Origin: JACRIM01 sp038042195
GTDB taxonomy: Bacteria > Planctomycetota > Phycisphaerae > UBA1845 > UTPLA1
Assembly (NCBI GenBank): GCA_038042195.1
Contig: JBBTET010000007.1
Span: forward strand, 1-64,000
Length of the DNA: 64,000 nt
Reading direction: 5' to 3'
The notes below the pieces were generated by a model that was not told the DNA's origin, did no database searches, and saw nothing but the letters and a program-made list of their open reading frames with translations. Both the position numbers and the translations under genes were made by a program. This document shows positions 24,386 to 33,102 of the stretch, one piece after another. Position 1 is the first letter of the stretch. Each line of letters starts with the position of its first letter.

Positions 24386-26929
24386 CTATTCCTCGGATTC
24401 TTCCGAATCCTCTGAATCCGCCGCGTTTTGTTGTTGGACTGGTTTCTCGATGTCGCCGCATCGATGTCGGTGCTCCTTGAGTCGGAGGATTGTCTTTCGA
24501 CTCAGGTCATGATCGGGGCCGAGGCGAGCCTCCACAAACGAATACGCCGCGGAAAGCTGTCGTCCAGCCTCGTCGCAACGGCCAAGCCGGGAAAGACACT
24601 CTCCGTAGTTGCCGCGAAAAATCGCGAGGTCCACCGTGCCGCCCGGCCAGAGTTTCTCCGCTTGTGGAACAACGTTTGCAAGGATCGTCACGGCCTGCTC
24701 CATGTGGCCGCCCTTCATGAGACAATGAGCGAGGTTGTTCCCCGCCTTCAATGTCAACGGATCACCGGGGGGAAGGGCGCCGCGACATCCTTCGTATACT
24801 TGCTGAAATAGTTCGATGGCCTCGGTCAGCTTGCCTTCCGCATAGAGCACGCCCGCAAGATTGTTGGCCGCCTCCAGCGTGTCGGGATGATTCGGGCCGC
24901 GATCTCGGTGGCTCGTGCTGAGATTAACCGTTTGCCGGAGCATCTCCTCCGCTTCCTTGAATCGTCTGCGCTCGCTAAGCAGCTTTCCCAGGCTGTTCAT
25001 TGCACGCAAGGTGTGTTCATGATCCTCGCCCAATTCACTTCGATAGCCGGTCAGAGCCTCACGAAAATGGGCCTCCGCCTTATCCTTTTGGCCTAATCGT
25101 GATTCGACATAGCCCAGATTACGCATCGTGCCGAGAGTGTCCTGTGCAGAAGGCCCCCACACCCGGCCGCCGGTCTCGAGCGCCTCGACCAGGATCGTCT
25201 TTGCCTCCTCCCAACGCTCGAGCATCATCAGCGTAAACCCGACATTGCTCACGGATCTCAGCGTGTCACGATGATCTGGACCGAGCGCTTTTCTGCGGAT
25301 CGTCAAAACCTGTTGGTGCAGCGGGAGCGATTCATCGAAGCGGTGAAGTTCGTTGCAAATCTGGGCCATGTTCTCGCGCAACTCGGCCTCAACGAGAGGT
25401 CGCTCATCAAACGTTGGGATCCGTTGAATGCCGCCCTCAAGCAATGCATCCAACGTCACGCCGGCTTTTCGGCTGCGACGTGACCAGTCAACGCTAGGCA
25501 GATCGGGACGCCCGGATTCCTCCGGTCGGTAGAATTGCGTCCAGAATCCAGCGATTTGATGGGCGACGCGGGCATCTTTTCGCGCCTCAAGGGCTTGGAA
25601 ATTCGCCTTTGACGCCTGCCAGATAGCAACGGCGGTCCCCGTCAACAGTGATATCGCCGCGAAGGAGGCGGCCAACACGCCAACGCGGTGTCGACGCACG
25701 AACTTCGTCCCTCGATAGGACCACGAGCCTTTTCGCGCGGCAACGGGTTCCCCGTCGAGATGCCGGCGGATGTCCTCGGAGAACGCCGCCGCCGATTCAT
25801 AACGGCGATCCGGCTCCTTGCGAAGCGCGGTCAGGACAATCATGTCCAAATCACCTGCGAGGCGCCTGCGCAGACGGGTCGGCGCGCCCTCTCGTGTTCG
25901 GCTGACATCTTCAGGCTTGAGCGAACTCGTCGATCCGCCCTGAGCATCCGTCCGCCATACCCGAGAGACGGCCACGCTAGGACGGGGCGGCTCCGCATCG
26001 CAGATGAGACGCGCCAACTCGATCGGGCCGCCGCCATTGGCGTCATAGGGACGATGGCCGGTCAGAAGCTCATATAAGACGACACCAAGCGAATAGACAT
26101 CGCTTGCGGTCGTGACGTGGCGGCCGCGAATCTGCTCGGGGCTGGCGTAGGCCGGCGTCATTGGTTGAGCGCTGGTTTGCGTCATCCCTCCGGCGAGGGC
26201 GGAGGAATCCGAATCAAGCAGCTTGGCGATGCCGAAATCCAGCAGCTTCACGGTGCCCGCTTCATCGACCAGAATGTTGCCGGGCTTCAAATCGCGATGA
26301 ACGATCAAGCTTTGGTGGGCGTATTGCACCGCGGCGCACGAATCTCGAAACAGCCTGAGCCGCGCGGCAATGCTCAATCGCTTCTCATCGCAATACTGAT
26401 CGATCGGCAGGCCCTCGATGAACTCCATGACGAGATAGGGGATCCCCTCAGACGTTGCGCCACCATCGAACAATCGCGCGATATTGGGATGCTCCAGGTT
26501 TGCGAGGGCTTGTCGCTCCGCGCGAAATCGTCGAAGCAGTTCATCACGCTGACGGGAATCCGCGAACGGGTCGGGTCGGATGATCTTGATGGCAACGCGT
26601 TTGCGATACGCATCATCGGATCGGACCGCCTCATACACCGCCCCCATTCCACCCGAGGCGATCAGGCGGGTCACCCGATACGGCCCGATCGCCTCTCCCA
26701 CAGGCAACATGCCGACTCGCGACATCGGCATACCGCGCAGTTCGTTCATCGCCGGGGCTTCAATGAAGCTGGGGTCGTCCTCGTAGGCCTCGACGAAGGA
26801 CTCGACTTCCTTCCTCAGGAACGGGTCGGAGTCCGCCACTTCAGCCAGGTACGCGGCGCGGTCCGAGGGCGCCCGCATCAGGACGGATTCGAGAACCTGT
26901 TTTACTTGTCGCCATCGCTCGGGATTCAT
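24386..26929 (-). CDS. Transmembrane Ser/Thr protein kinase with TPR domain
   Basis: An 847-residue PknB-type Hanks kinase. An N-terminal ~75-residue helical lead precedes the kinase domain at about 83-395: GGMGAVYEA glycine loop, VAIKII lysine, IVHRDLKPGNIL catalytic loop, LLDFGIAKLL and PAYASPEQIRG. A single span lies at about 415-437 (VGVLAASFAAISLLTGTAVA), followed by about 400 residues of tetratricopeptide repeats (for example LGSMRNLGY-like TLGTMRNLGYVESRLGQKDK). All catalytic residues are present. The TPRs probably recruit substrate or sense partners outside the membrane. It follows the ECF sigma gene by 47 bases, the usual planctomycete sigma-kinase couple, so the kinase may control that sigma factor. 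Confidence 0.93.
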   Translation of the reverse strand: MNPERWRQVKQVLESVLMRAPSDRAAYLAEVADSDPFLRKEVESFVEAYEDDPSFIEAPAMNELRGMPMSRVGMLPVGEAIGPYRVTRLIASGGMGAVYEAVRSDDAYRKRVAIKIIRPDPFADSRQRDELLRRFRAERQALANLEHPNIARLFDGGATSEGIPYLVMEFIEGLPIDQYCDEKRLSIAARLRLFRDSCAAVQYAHQSLIVHRDLKPGNILVDEAGTVKLLDFGIAKLLDSDSSALAGGMTQTSAQPMTPAYASPEQIRGRHVTTASDVYSLGVVLYELLTGHRPYDANGGGPIELARLICDAEPPRPSVAVSRVWRTDAQGGSTSSLKPEDVSRTREGAPTRLRRRLAGDLDMIVLTALRKEPDRRYESAAAFSEDIRRHLDGEPVAARKGSWSYRGTKFVRRHRVGVLAASFAAISLLTGTAVAIWQASKANFQALEARKDARVAHQIAGFWTQFYRPEESGRPDLPSVDWSRRSRKAGVTLDALLEGGIQRIPTFDERPLVEAELRENMAQICNELHRFDESLPLHQQVLTIRRKALGPDHRDTLRSVSNVGFTLMMLERWEEAKTILVEALETGGRVWGPSAQDTLGTMRNLGYVESRLGQKDKAEAHFREALTGYRSELGEDHEHTLRAMNSLGKLLSERRRFKEAEEMLRQTVNLSTSHRDRGPNHPDTLEAANNLAGVLYAEGKLTEAIELFQQVYEGCRGALPPGDPLTLKAGNNLAHCLMKGGHMEQAVTILANVVPQAEKLWPGGTVDLAIFRGNYGECLSRLGRCDEAGRQLSAAYSFVEARLGPDHDLSRKTILRLKEHRHRCGDIEKPVQQQNAADSEDSEESEE

Positions 26930-26976
26930 TGCCGCTCATTCCCAGACTGAACGCGGAAAATCGACCCCCGATGGGA

Positions 26977-27561
26977 TCATGATTCGCTGCACGGTCCGTT
27001 CATTTCACGCTTCAGCCATGCCTTGGCCGAGGCCCATTCCCGCTTTACTGTGGCCGTGGATATCTCCAGAAGGGCGGCCGTTTCCTCCACGCCCAGCCCC
27101 CCGAAAAAACGCAATTCAACGATCCGCGCCTGTCGCGGATCCAGCGCGGCCAGGCGCGTCAGTGCATCGTCCAACGCGGGAATATCCGTATCGGGCGATT
27201 CGTCCTGGACGACCTCCACGGTTTCCAAGGCAACCCGGCCATACCCAGCGCCCCGTTTCTGCGCGACCCGGGCGCGGGCATAATCCACGAGGATGCGGCG
27301 CATGGCCGTCGACGCCACCGCGATAAAATGCGACCGCCCCTGCCATTGCACGTCATCCTGCTTGACCAGCCGCAAAAATGCCTCATGGATCAGGGCCGTG
27401 GGTTGGAGCGTATGGTGACGTCGTTCATTGCAAAGGACACGCTCGGCCAATTCGTGTAACTCGCGATAAACCAGGGGCAGCAATTGGTCCACGGCGTCAC
27501 GATTGCCGGAGCGGACCCGCTCCAGCAAGGCAGTCACTTCGTTTGATGAGGTAGTGGACAT
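26977..27561 (-). CDS. ECF-type RNA polymerase sigma factor (Sig-70 X6-like)
   Basis: A 194-residue sigma factor with region 2 (VYRELHELAERVLCNERRHH, LIHEAFLRLV) and region 4 (ALDPRQARIVELRFFGGLG, ETAALLEISTATVKREWAS). The pattern LVYRELHELA with QPTALIHEA matches the planctomycete-enriched ECF group usually encoded next to Ser/Thr kinases. The ATG at 27561 (MSTTSSNEVTALLERV) is preferred; the frame is open upstream to 27636 but that part lacks similarity. It directs RNA polymerase to an unknown regulon and is probably controlled through the adjacent kinase rather than an anti-sigma factor, since none is encoded nearby. Confidence 0.9.
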   Translation of the reverse strand: MSTTSSNEVTALLERVRSGNRDAVDQLLPLVYRELHELAERVLCNERRHHTLQPTALIHEAFLRLVKQDDVQWQGRSHFIAVASTAMRRILVDYARARVAQKRGAGYGRVALETVEVVQDESPDTDIPALDDALTRLAALDPRQARIVELRFFGGLGVEETAALLEISTATVKREWASAKAWLKREMNGPCSES

Positions 27562-27636
27562 CGACCGGCTCAGTCGGCTGCGGAATCCGTGCAACCGATT
27601 CAGAAACTCGTATTGTCCCGCGAGCGGTGGCCGCAA

Positions 27637-27954
27637 TCAAGGTCTGAGCCGCTTTTCCAGCGGTTTTTCTACACTAAACTTGGGCGAGATCGCCACATAC
27701 GGCATCCCCAGCCACTTCTTCACGAGGATAATCTCACCCACGTCGTTGCCCTCGATGCGGTGGCCGATCCATTGGAGCAGGTAACCAACGAAGATCAGGA
27801 TCGTCGGCCTCCACCAGAGATCCCACCGCCATTGAATGAGTTGCACGCCGCCGAGAATCAGGCCGCCGACCGCAAGCGGGATGCCGACCATGTGCAGCCA
27901 GAAAGACACCGGGTGCTGATGCCGTTCGAGCCAGTTCTTAATTGCGCTATGCAC
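27637..27954 (-). CDS. DUF962/Mpo1-like membrane protein
   Basis: A 105-residue protein with two hydrophobic helices. HQHPVSFWLHMVGIPLAVGG and LLQWIGHRIEGND hold the conserved His residues of the DUF962/Mpo1 family, whose yeast member is an iron-dependent dioxygenase in 2-hydroxy fatty acid degradation. The C-terminus (YVAISPKFSVEKPLEKRLRP) is short but complete. The role in this bacterium is unproven. It sits between the sigma factor gene and the RNase HII-like gene on the same strand. Confidence 0.7.
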   Translation of the reverse strand: MHSAIKNWLERHQHPVSFWLHMVGIPLAVGGLILGGVQLIQWRWDLWWRPTILIFVGYLLQWIGHRIEGNDVGEIILVKKWLGMPYVAISPKFSVEKPLEKRLRP

Positions 27955-27984
27955 GGTTGCGGCCTTTCACAAACGCTCGATGGG

Positions 27985-28956
27985 TCATCGCTCGCGCACC
28001 AGCAGCGCTCGATCCACGCCGAGGCGGTCAACGTGTGCGGCGATGTCTCGCAGGAATCGATGCCCATCTTCATAATACCCAGCCGTCGCGCGAATCCCGG
28101 GCGCGTGCTCGCGCCAATAGGCATTGAAGCACGACATGAGCAGCTCGCGCAGATACTTGCTGAAGATGCTGGCCAACGCAGTCGGCAGATGATGTGATTC
28201 GCCCGACTGGCTGAAATGCACCTGCCACGTCGAGTCGCCGCGCACCATTTCATACGCGCTGCGGTCCGGCTCCTCTTCAAGAACACGCAACCGCCGATCC
28301 TCGAAGCTCTTGAGCAAAAGCGGGCCATAACGCTCCCGCGCCCCCTGCTTGTCGATGAAGAAATGTATCCGGTGCGTCGGATGCGCATCGGCCACGCGCT
28401 GCATCAATCGCAGCGTCAGTCCGAGCAGCACCGTCGCCTTGTTGTGCGTCGTGCGGACCAGCCGGTTGTAGTGCCCCTCGGGCAACACCTCCGACCACGC
28501 TCCCGCCACCTTTCCGTCCTGCGCCGCGACATCCTCGGCGAGCAGCCGCGCCGCGATGCGAATGCTGCCTTCATCGGCCTCCAACGGCAGTCGCGGGTCG
28601 GCGTCGCGATACCACGGATGTTGCCCGAGCAGGCCGACCGAGTCGGGGCAGAGCAGCGTGAGCAACGCCCGCAGCCCCGGCGGCATCCCGCGCCACGCCG
28701 TCGTCACCGCCAGCGCGGTCCGCTCCAGCCGCGCCAAGCCTTCCTTCGGCTTGTGCAGTTTCTTGCTATCGAGGATGGCGACACGCCCGCGCGTGACGGT
28801 CGCCTTGGCGGTCACGCTGTGGTGCAGCAGGCTCCACAGCGATTCATTCTCCAACTCGCGCGGCACATCAAACGCCGCCGCGCTGACCACCAGCGGCCCC
28901 AGCAACGGCCCATAGCCGGCTTCGTCGATGCCAACGAGGAGGGTGCGATCGGTCAT
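27985..28956 (-). CDS. RNase HII-like nuclease, divergent and long
   Basis: A 323-residue protein whose N-terminus LLVGIDEAGYGPLLGPLVVSA matches the catalytic DEAG motif of ribonuclease HII (usual form VDEAGRGPLAGPVV). Later acidic positions occur in ILDSKKLHK, FFIDKQGARERYG and SAYEMVRGDSTWQV. RNase HII removes ribonucleotides and RNA primers from DNA. Compared with the usual 190-260 residues this one is longer and otherwise divergent, with an extra central segment of about 100 residues. A start at 28956 places the motif 10 residues from the N-terminus; an upstream in-frame ATG (28971) is possible. An alternative is a non-canonical RNase H-fold protein with another substrate. Confidence 0.65.
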   Translation of the reverse strand: MTDRTLLVGIDEAGYGPLLGPLVVSAAAFDVPRELENESLWSLLHHSVTAKATVTRGRVAILDSKKLHKPKEGLARLERTALAVTTAWRGMPPGLRALLTLLCPDSVGLLGQHPWYRDADPRLPLEADEGSIRIAARLLAEDVAAQDGKVAGAWSEVLPEGHYNRLVRTTHNKATVLLGLTLRLMQRVADAHPTHRIHFFIDKQGARERYGPLLLKSFEDRRLRVLEEEPDRSAYEMVRGDSTWQVHFSQSGESHHLPTALASIFSKYLRELLMSCFNAYWREHAPGIRATAGYYEDGHRFLRDIAAHVDRLGVDRALLVRER

Positions 28957-29056
28957 AACGCTATATTGCATCAAGACAAACGAATTGGCGAGTGTGGTTT
29001 TATCGCTCGAAGATGGCGTCGCGATTCCCGAAGTGGAACCATCGAGCGTAAAAGGC

Positions 29057-30313
29057 CTACGGGCATCCGCCAATGATATTGAGTACTCCAAAACTCAGCG
29101 TTTTTGTGATTCCGTCGAGGGAGGCGATGGGAAAGGCAAAAAACGGAATGTCATGCAAATTGGTGATTCGGGGGCACAACGAGAGTACGGCCTCTTCGCG
29201 CGTTGGAAATATGTCGGTAAGCGGGACGAGAACGGCCGCCGTGGTGCAGTCGGGGCCGCCGCCCCAAAAATCGCAAAGCCGATACGGTTCAAGCTCCGAA
29301 CCAGCCTCCAGAACCTCAAGCTGCCCGCTGTATTCGATCAGTGGAAGGGCCACTTCGTACACGCGATAGCCCGTTTCTTCGATGCAGTCTTGATTCGGCG
29401 CGCAGCCGGGCGTCTCTAGTCGCATCAGTTTTGAACGTTGATCGAGTGAAAAGATGGTCTTTTGCCAGCCCCCGGATCCAACGGCGGCCAGGGAACCGCC
29501 CAGGTGCACAGTCGGCGATTTGTAGGTCTTGCAGGCGACAATAACATCGCCGTTGAGAGTCCCGACCTGATTCGTTTGACTGCCGGCGACCCCCGAGGTT
29601 GTTGTCGTGTTGAGAGGTCCAACGAAAGGCAACGTGCTGTACGTACTAGGCAAGTCAAGAACGTTCTCGCTGCCGGAGTCTATGAACACGTCGATGATTT
29701 GACCGGCCACGTTGATATTGATGGAAGGGACCGAATAAGTATTCTGTGGGCCAAGATCGCCGCCTTTGATCGGAATATTGCAGGTGCTTTGCGCGAGAGG
29801 CGTTGTTTCGACGCGAAGCGTCCGGCTCGGATAGTCAATCATCAGTGTGACATCATGAAAGACAGAAGCCCCGATGATTCCATCAATGGACCGCTCGGCG
29901 AAGAGCGGTATGTCGATGACCAGCGCAAAAAAAGATTTGAATTCCATGCTGCCCATGACCAGCGCGTCGATTTGCACGGTGGAGACTTTCTCGACGGTGC
30001 CGCCGACACCCTGAACCCCGAATACCAAAGGCGTCTTCGGCAGAAGATTCCCGATCTTGGATGAGACGGTCGTGACCGCCGCTCCGGTATCGACAATCAT
30101 GGCATAAGGCCCCTGGCCGTTGATGGTCGCCGAGACCACGAACAGACGGGTACGTGAGTCTTGTCCCGATACGCCCGACGCTCCGTCAGGAATCGTGATT
30201 GTGGCCGGGATCGGTGAAATTCCCGCCGGGCAACTCATACCGGTGCAGGCCAGGAGCGCCAGGAGGCAAAGCGTCCCAACCGCTGCGCCATTCATGTGAA
30301 AGTATCGAGTCAT
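29057..30313 (-). CDS. Exported aspartyl-protease-like lipoprotein with two D-T/S-G motifs
   Basis: A 418-residue exported protein. The N-terminus VGTLCLLALLACTGMSC offers a lipobox (LLAC or GMSC). Two retropepsin-type halves follow: IVDTGAAVTTVS near residue 74 and VFIDSGSENVLDL near residue 211. Each supplies an Asp-Thr/Ser-Gly motif, as needed for one pepsin-like active site in a single chain. The C-terminal ~120 residues contain several Cys and beta-strand patterns. Function is unknown; related bacterial proteins are periplasmic proteases. An alternative start is Met7. It is followed by the RNase HII-like gene 100 bases away. Confidence 0.65.
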   Translation of the reverse strand: MTRYFHMNGAAVGTLCLLALLACTGMSCPAGISPIPATITIPDGASGVSGQDSRTRLFVVSATINGQGPYAMIVDTGAAVTTVSSKIGNLLPKTPLVFGVQGVGGTVEKVSTVQIDALVMGSMEFKSFFALVIDIPLFAERSIDGIIGASVFHDVTLMIDYPSRTLRVETTPLAQSTCNIPIKGGDLGPQNTYSVPSININVAGQIIDVFIDSGSENVLDLPSTYSTLPFVGPLNTTTTSGVAGSQTNQVGTLNGDVIVACKTYKSPTVHLGGSLAAVGSGGWQKTIFSLDQRSKLMRLETPGCAPNQDCIEETGYRVYEVALPLIEYSGQLEVLEAGSELEPYRLCDFWGGGPDCTTAAVLVPLTDIFPTREEAVLSLCPRITNLHDIPFFAFPIASLDGITKTLSFGVLNIIGGCP

Positions 30314-30492
30314 GCGGCCCCTCCCCGAAGGTGCATCCAGCCAGTGACAAAATCGAGTTGATGATTATAACGGATGTGTTGAGTAACCCAACGAGCGGTG
30401 AGTGTCAGGGCGTAGATCGCGCCGGCCAACACGATCGTCGTCGCACCGGCGAGTCGGTCGGCCGAGTGCAACAGAGGCGTCGCCTGAGCAGT

Positions 30493-30521
30493 TTGACGCT
30501 CGCGAATCCAGTATCTATTGT
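30493..30521 (+). promoter_or_regulatory. Promoter of the 144-aa hypothetical gene
   Basis: TTGACG at 30493-30498, a 17-base spacer, TATTGT at 30516-30521, 27 bases before the start codon. Consensus match only. Confidence 0.4.
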
Positions 30522-30547
30522 CAGCCGATCAGTTGGAGTGAACGCCG

Positions 30548-30982
30548 ATGAACGCGCCAAAACCAAACCGAGACGGTTGGATGACCGGGCCACTCGCGGA
30601 CGCGCCCGCTTGCCCTCCGTTCCCCGCATTCACAGACTTTGAGCGGCGAGCGCTGGATAGCATCGCGCCGCTGTTCGGCGATAAGGCAGATGCATTTCGT
30701 GAACAGGTCGCTTCTGCGGAAGTTGTGGACCGCATCAATACCATCGTGGGGTTTTACACGAGGGTGAAGGTGGATCGCGTCAGGTGTTCGCCGGTCCCCT
30801 TGAGCCAAGGGGATGCGCACTTTGAGGTTGAAGGAATTGAGCACGGACTTGGCATTATTGTTGGGATCAGGGACGGCGACGGCTATCTCGAAACTATCGA
30901 AGGCTGGACCGTAGGTGAGAATCCGCTTGAAGGGGTCGATCTTGCCGACCTAAAGTTCGTTCGGCCGACACAACTCGGTTAG
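30548..30982 (+). CDS. Hypothetical protein (144 aa)
   Basis: A soluble 144-residue protein starting MNAPKPNRDGWMTGPLADAP and ending VDLADLKFVRPTQLG. A helical middle (ERRALDSIAPLFGDKADAFR) precedes an alternating, beta-like second half (AHFEVEGIEHGLGIIVGIRD). It has no signal and no membrane segment. GGAG lies about 10 bases before the ATG. The gene is 72 bases upstream of the HNH-nuclease gene on the same strand, so the two may be co-expressed; whether it is a partner or immunity-type protein is speculation. Confidence 0.65.
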   Translation: MNAPKPNRDGWMTGPLADAPACPPFPAFTDFERRALDSIAPLFGDKADAFREQVASAEVVDRINTIVGFYTRVKVDRVRCSPVPLSQGDAHFEVEGIEHGLGIIVGIRDGDGYLETIEGWTVGENPLEGVDLADLKFVRPTQLG

Positions 30983-31054
30983 GTCCGCTCTCGGCGAACA
31001 TCGCACATCCACGCCGTTCATCAGATCGAGGGTCTATCAGATGGAGTAAATGCG

Positions 31055-32254
31055 ATGGCCAAAAGGACGTCCAAGTTGAAGAGTCGCCAAGAAGGTCGCG
31101 GCATCGTGGACCGTTTGAGGAGAATTGGCCCCCTGGCTTCGAGTAATGGTTCAAAAGAACCGTCCCGTCCCACAGTGAAACGGCTGTTCGCCTTGTCTGG
31201 GAACCTCTGCGCCTTCCCAGAATGCTCGACGCCGTTGGTCGATCCTAAGTCCGGGTCAATTGTTGGTGAGATTTGCCACATCAAGGGTGACAAGCCTGGA
31301 GCCGCTCGATACGACGCTGCACAGACCAACGAGCAGCGTCACGGATTCGACAATCTCTTACTGCTCTGCAATGTCCATCACAAGATCGTTGATGACGACC
31401 ACACCGGGTACACCGCTGACCGACTGCTTCAGGTGAAGCAGCAACACGAATCTCGACACACCGGCCTGTCTCCTTTGGATGAGGCGACTGCCGAACGATT
31501 CATTACAGTGGCGATCTCCAATTGCGCGATGCAGGGGTCGGTTATCGCCAGTCACGGCCAGATGGGAGGCCAGACGGCACACACGATTCACAACCACTAC
31601 GGTTCGCCGACCATCGAGGAGGCTGTTCACCTCGAGGCGAAGTTGGACATGGCTAGCGATCTCCAACTCATCGGTGCCATCGGCTGCCCCGGCATGCGCC
31701 TAACAGTGATTTGCCGAAGTTCCCGCCCAGCCAAGATTCGATCCGCTCGTCTACTCATTGATGACGTAGACGTGGTGGGAAGATTGGAGCAGGGATTCGG
31801 CGCTGACTTCGGGCACACACCGTTGGAAGGGTCTACGCAGACGATGGACGTAACCCTCATTCCTCTCTCCCGACCGAACTCTCAGAAAGGTTACATTCTG
31901 AATCGGGATGATGTGGCTCGTTTCTTTTACCCCTTGCCAATGCCGCCAACCATGTTGGCACTCCGTACCAAGCCAGAAAACCTGTCAATTGCCGTCGAGT
32001 TCTTTGACGAGAGTGAACATGTCGTTCTGGCAGGCCAACCTATCAAGGACACCCTGGAAGGCGTCTTCCACATGTACCAGAAGAAACCCGGTTATCTGAA
32101 AGTGCCGATCACTATTGGTGTCAGAGTAAAGTCAATGTCGCCCCCTGGCCCGGAGATGGCCGACCTCCAAGGCAAGGTCAATCCAAACTACATTTTGTTC
32201 GCTAAGCCCGACGATAGTTCTTCACCGGCCAAATCGGAGGAGGGAAAGTTATGA
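31055..32254 (+). CDS. HNH endonuclease-domain protein with an unknown C-terminal domain
   Basis: A 399-residue protein. Residues about 40-135 are an HNH nuclease of the type with zinc cysteines: LCAFPECSTPLV, EICHIKGDKPGAAR, FDNLLLLCNVHHKIVDD (Cys52, Cys57, His75, Asn100, Cys105, His108/109), followed by YTADRLLQVKQQHE. The remaining ~260 residues are beta-rich (LQLIGAIGCPGMRLTVICRS, ARLLIDDVDVVGRLEQG) and not recognised; I see no SAVED-domain signature. HNH domains with such extra sensor regions are frequent effectors in antiphage systems, but no partner enzyme (cyclase, NTPase) is nearby. GGAG lies 8 bases upstream of the ATG. Confidence 0.8.
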   Translation: MAKRTSKLKSRQEGRGIVDRLRRIGPLASSNGSKEPSRPTVKRLFALSGNLCAFPECSTPLVDPKSGSIVGEICHIKGDKPGAARYDAAQTNEQRHGFDNLLLLCNVHHKIVDDDHTGYTADRLLQVKQQHESRHTGLSPLDEATAERFITVAISNCAMQGSVIASHGQMGGQTAHTIHNHYGSPTIEEAVHLEAKLDMASDLQLIGAIGCPGMRLTVICRSSRPAKIRSARLLIDDVDVVGRLEQGFGADFGHTPLEGSTQTMDVTLIPLSRPNSQKGYILNRDDVARFFYPLPMPPTMLALRTKPENLSIAVEFFDESEHVVLAGQPIKDTLEGVFHMYQKKPGYLKVPITIGVRVKSMSPPGPEMADLQGKVNPNYILFAKPDDSSSPAKSEEGKL

Positions 32255-32287
32255 ACATCAGCGGAATCTGGGCGACAGTTTTGTAGC

Positions 32288-32307
32288 GTGGGTTGTACGC
32301 AACCCAC
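32288..32307 (+). terminator. Hairpin after the HNH gene
   Basis: A perfect 8-bp stem GTGGGTTG/CAACCCAC with a 4-base loop, 34 bases after the stop codon. Only a short T-run follows, so it may be a weak terminator or part of a dispersed palindromic repeat. Confidence 0.4.
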
Positions 32308-32762
32308 CGCCTTTGACCATTCACAATCGACCAGTTGCGAACCAACGGCAATCTCACAGCCGGTGTTTTGGCTGTTGGACATTGTTCCGAATACCTAACC
32401 CCCACTCGGCCTCGCCCTTCGTCGAATCGATGCAATCCGCGGTCCAACTCCTTGCCTAACAAAGACCTATCACAACTCACAACCCTCCCGAAGCGATGAG
32501 CAAGATTGGTAGACGTGTACAGCCCAGCCCGGAAATTCCGCGCCCATCGACAACCAAGCCACGTTGGCGCTATCCCCATCGAGATAAAAAGCTCGGCGAC
32601 AATAAATCACCACTCAAAAATCTGCGCCAATCTGCGAAATCTGTGGTTACATATTCCAAGTCGCAACTCCCTCACCCACGAAGACTTACGCGATCTTCAG
32701 ACAAACTGCCGCAATTCCCCGCAACCCAAACCGTCCCCTCGAAAAAAATCTCAAAATTCCCC
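32308..32762. other. Intergenic stretch without a gene
   Basis: No frame with a start site and sensible product was found. It contains one copy of the dispersed AATCTGCG repeat at about 32615-32655. Confidence 0.5.
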
Positions 32763-32811
32763 TTGCCCCCGCCCACCCGCGTGCTATATTAGTTAGGTAC
32801 AAGTTAGTACC
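32763..32811 (+). promoter_or_regulatory. Promoter with overlapping palindromic operator-like site
   Basis: TTGCCC at 32763-32768, 16-base spacer, TATATT at 32785-32790. Just downstream, where transcription would start, is the inverted repeat GGTAC-N6-GTACC (32796-32811). Position over the start site suits a repressor. The regulator is unknown; the neighbouring zinc-uptake genes make a metal regulator one option. Confidence 0.4.
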
Positions 32812-32871
32812 GCCCGTTTAGCCGGCCGGGCGTACGCGCCGTCTTACTGCCGCACGAAAGGAGGCCCCCCA

Positions 32872-33102
32872 ATGCCCGCGTTGCAAAGCAACCCCTTCCT
32901 CCCTTCTGAGCCGCAGTTTACCCGCCGCGGCGGGTGCCTTCATTCCCAACCCAATCCGCGTCGTCCGCGAAATCTGCGGTTTCTCTTCTCCCCCCGCGAA
33001 AAACTGCAAACGGTTTGTGCGATTTTGCGGGCGAAAACAGCGATTTGCGGCAATTTGCGGCCCCTCTTTTTTCCACAATCAGTTGCCGCGACCGGCCCCT
33101 GA
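32872..33102 (+). CDS. Small gene, possibly interrupted by repeat DNA
   Basis: An ATG at 32872 has the best SD in this part of the window (AAAGGAGG, 7 bases) and a promoter-like sequence 85 bases upstream. The frame gives MPALQSNPFLPSEPQFTRRG and then runs for about 50 residues through the dispersed CTGCGGTTT/TTGCGG repeat (32945-33075), ending in the 3' end of znuB on the other strand. The expression signals look real but the protein tail is repeat-encoded. It may be a gene cut by the repeat or a short leader peptide. Confidence 0.35.
   Translation: MPALQSNPFLPSEPQFTRRGGCLHSQPNPRRPRNLRFLFSPREKLQTVCAILRAKTAICGNLRPLFFPQSVAATGP
32940..33075 (+). repeat. Dispersed intergenic repeat, plus-strand copy
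   Basis: Contains the blocks GTCCGCGAAATCTGCGGTTT, TTTGCGG-CAATTTGCGG and TTTGCGGCCCCTCTTTTTT. The complementary version, in inverse order, occurs at about 50905-51025. A shorter relative (AATCTGCG-x-CAATCTGCGAAATC) is at 32615-32655. Confidence 0.6.

Noticed and set aside
31055..32254. HNH-SAVED CBASS effector (Cap5-like)
   Set aside because: The HNH part fits, but the C-terminal region shows no SAVED features and no CD-NTase gene is present.
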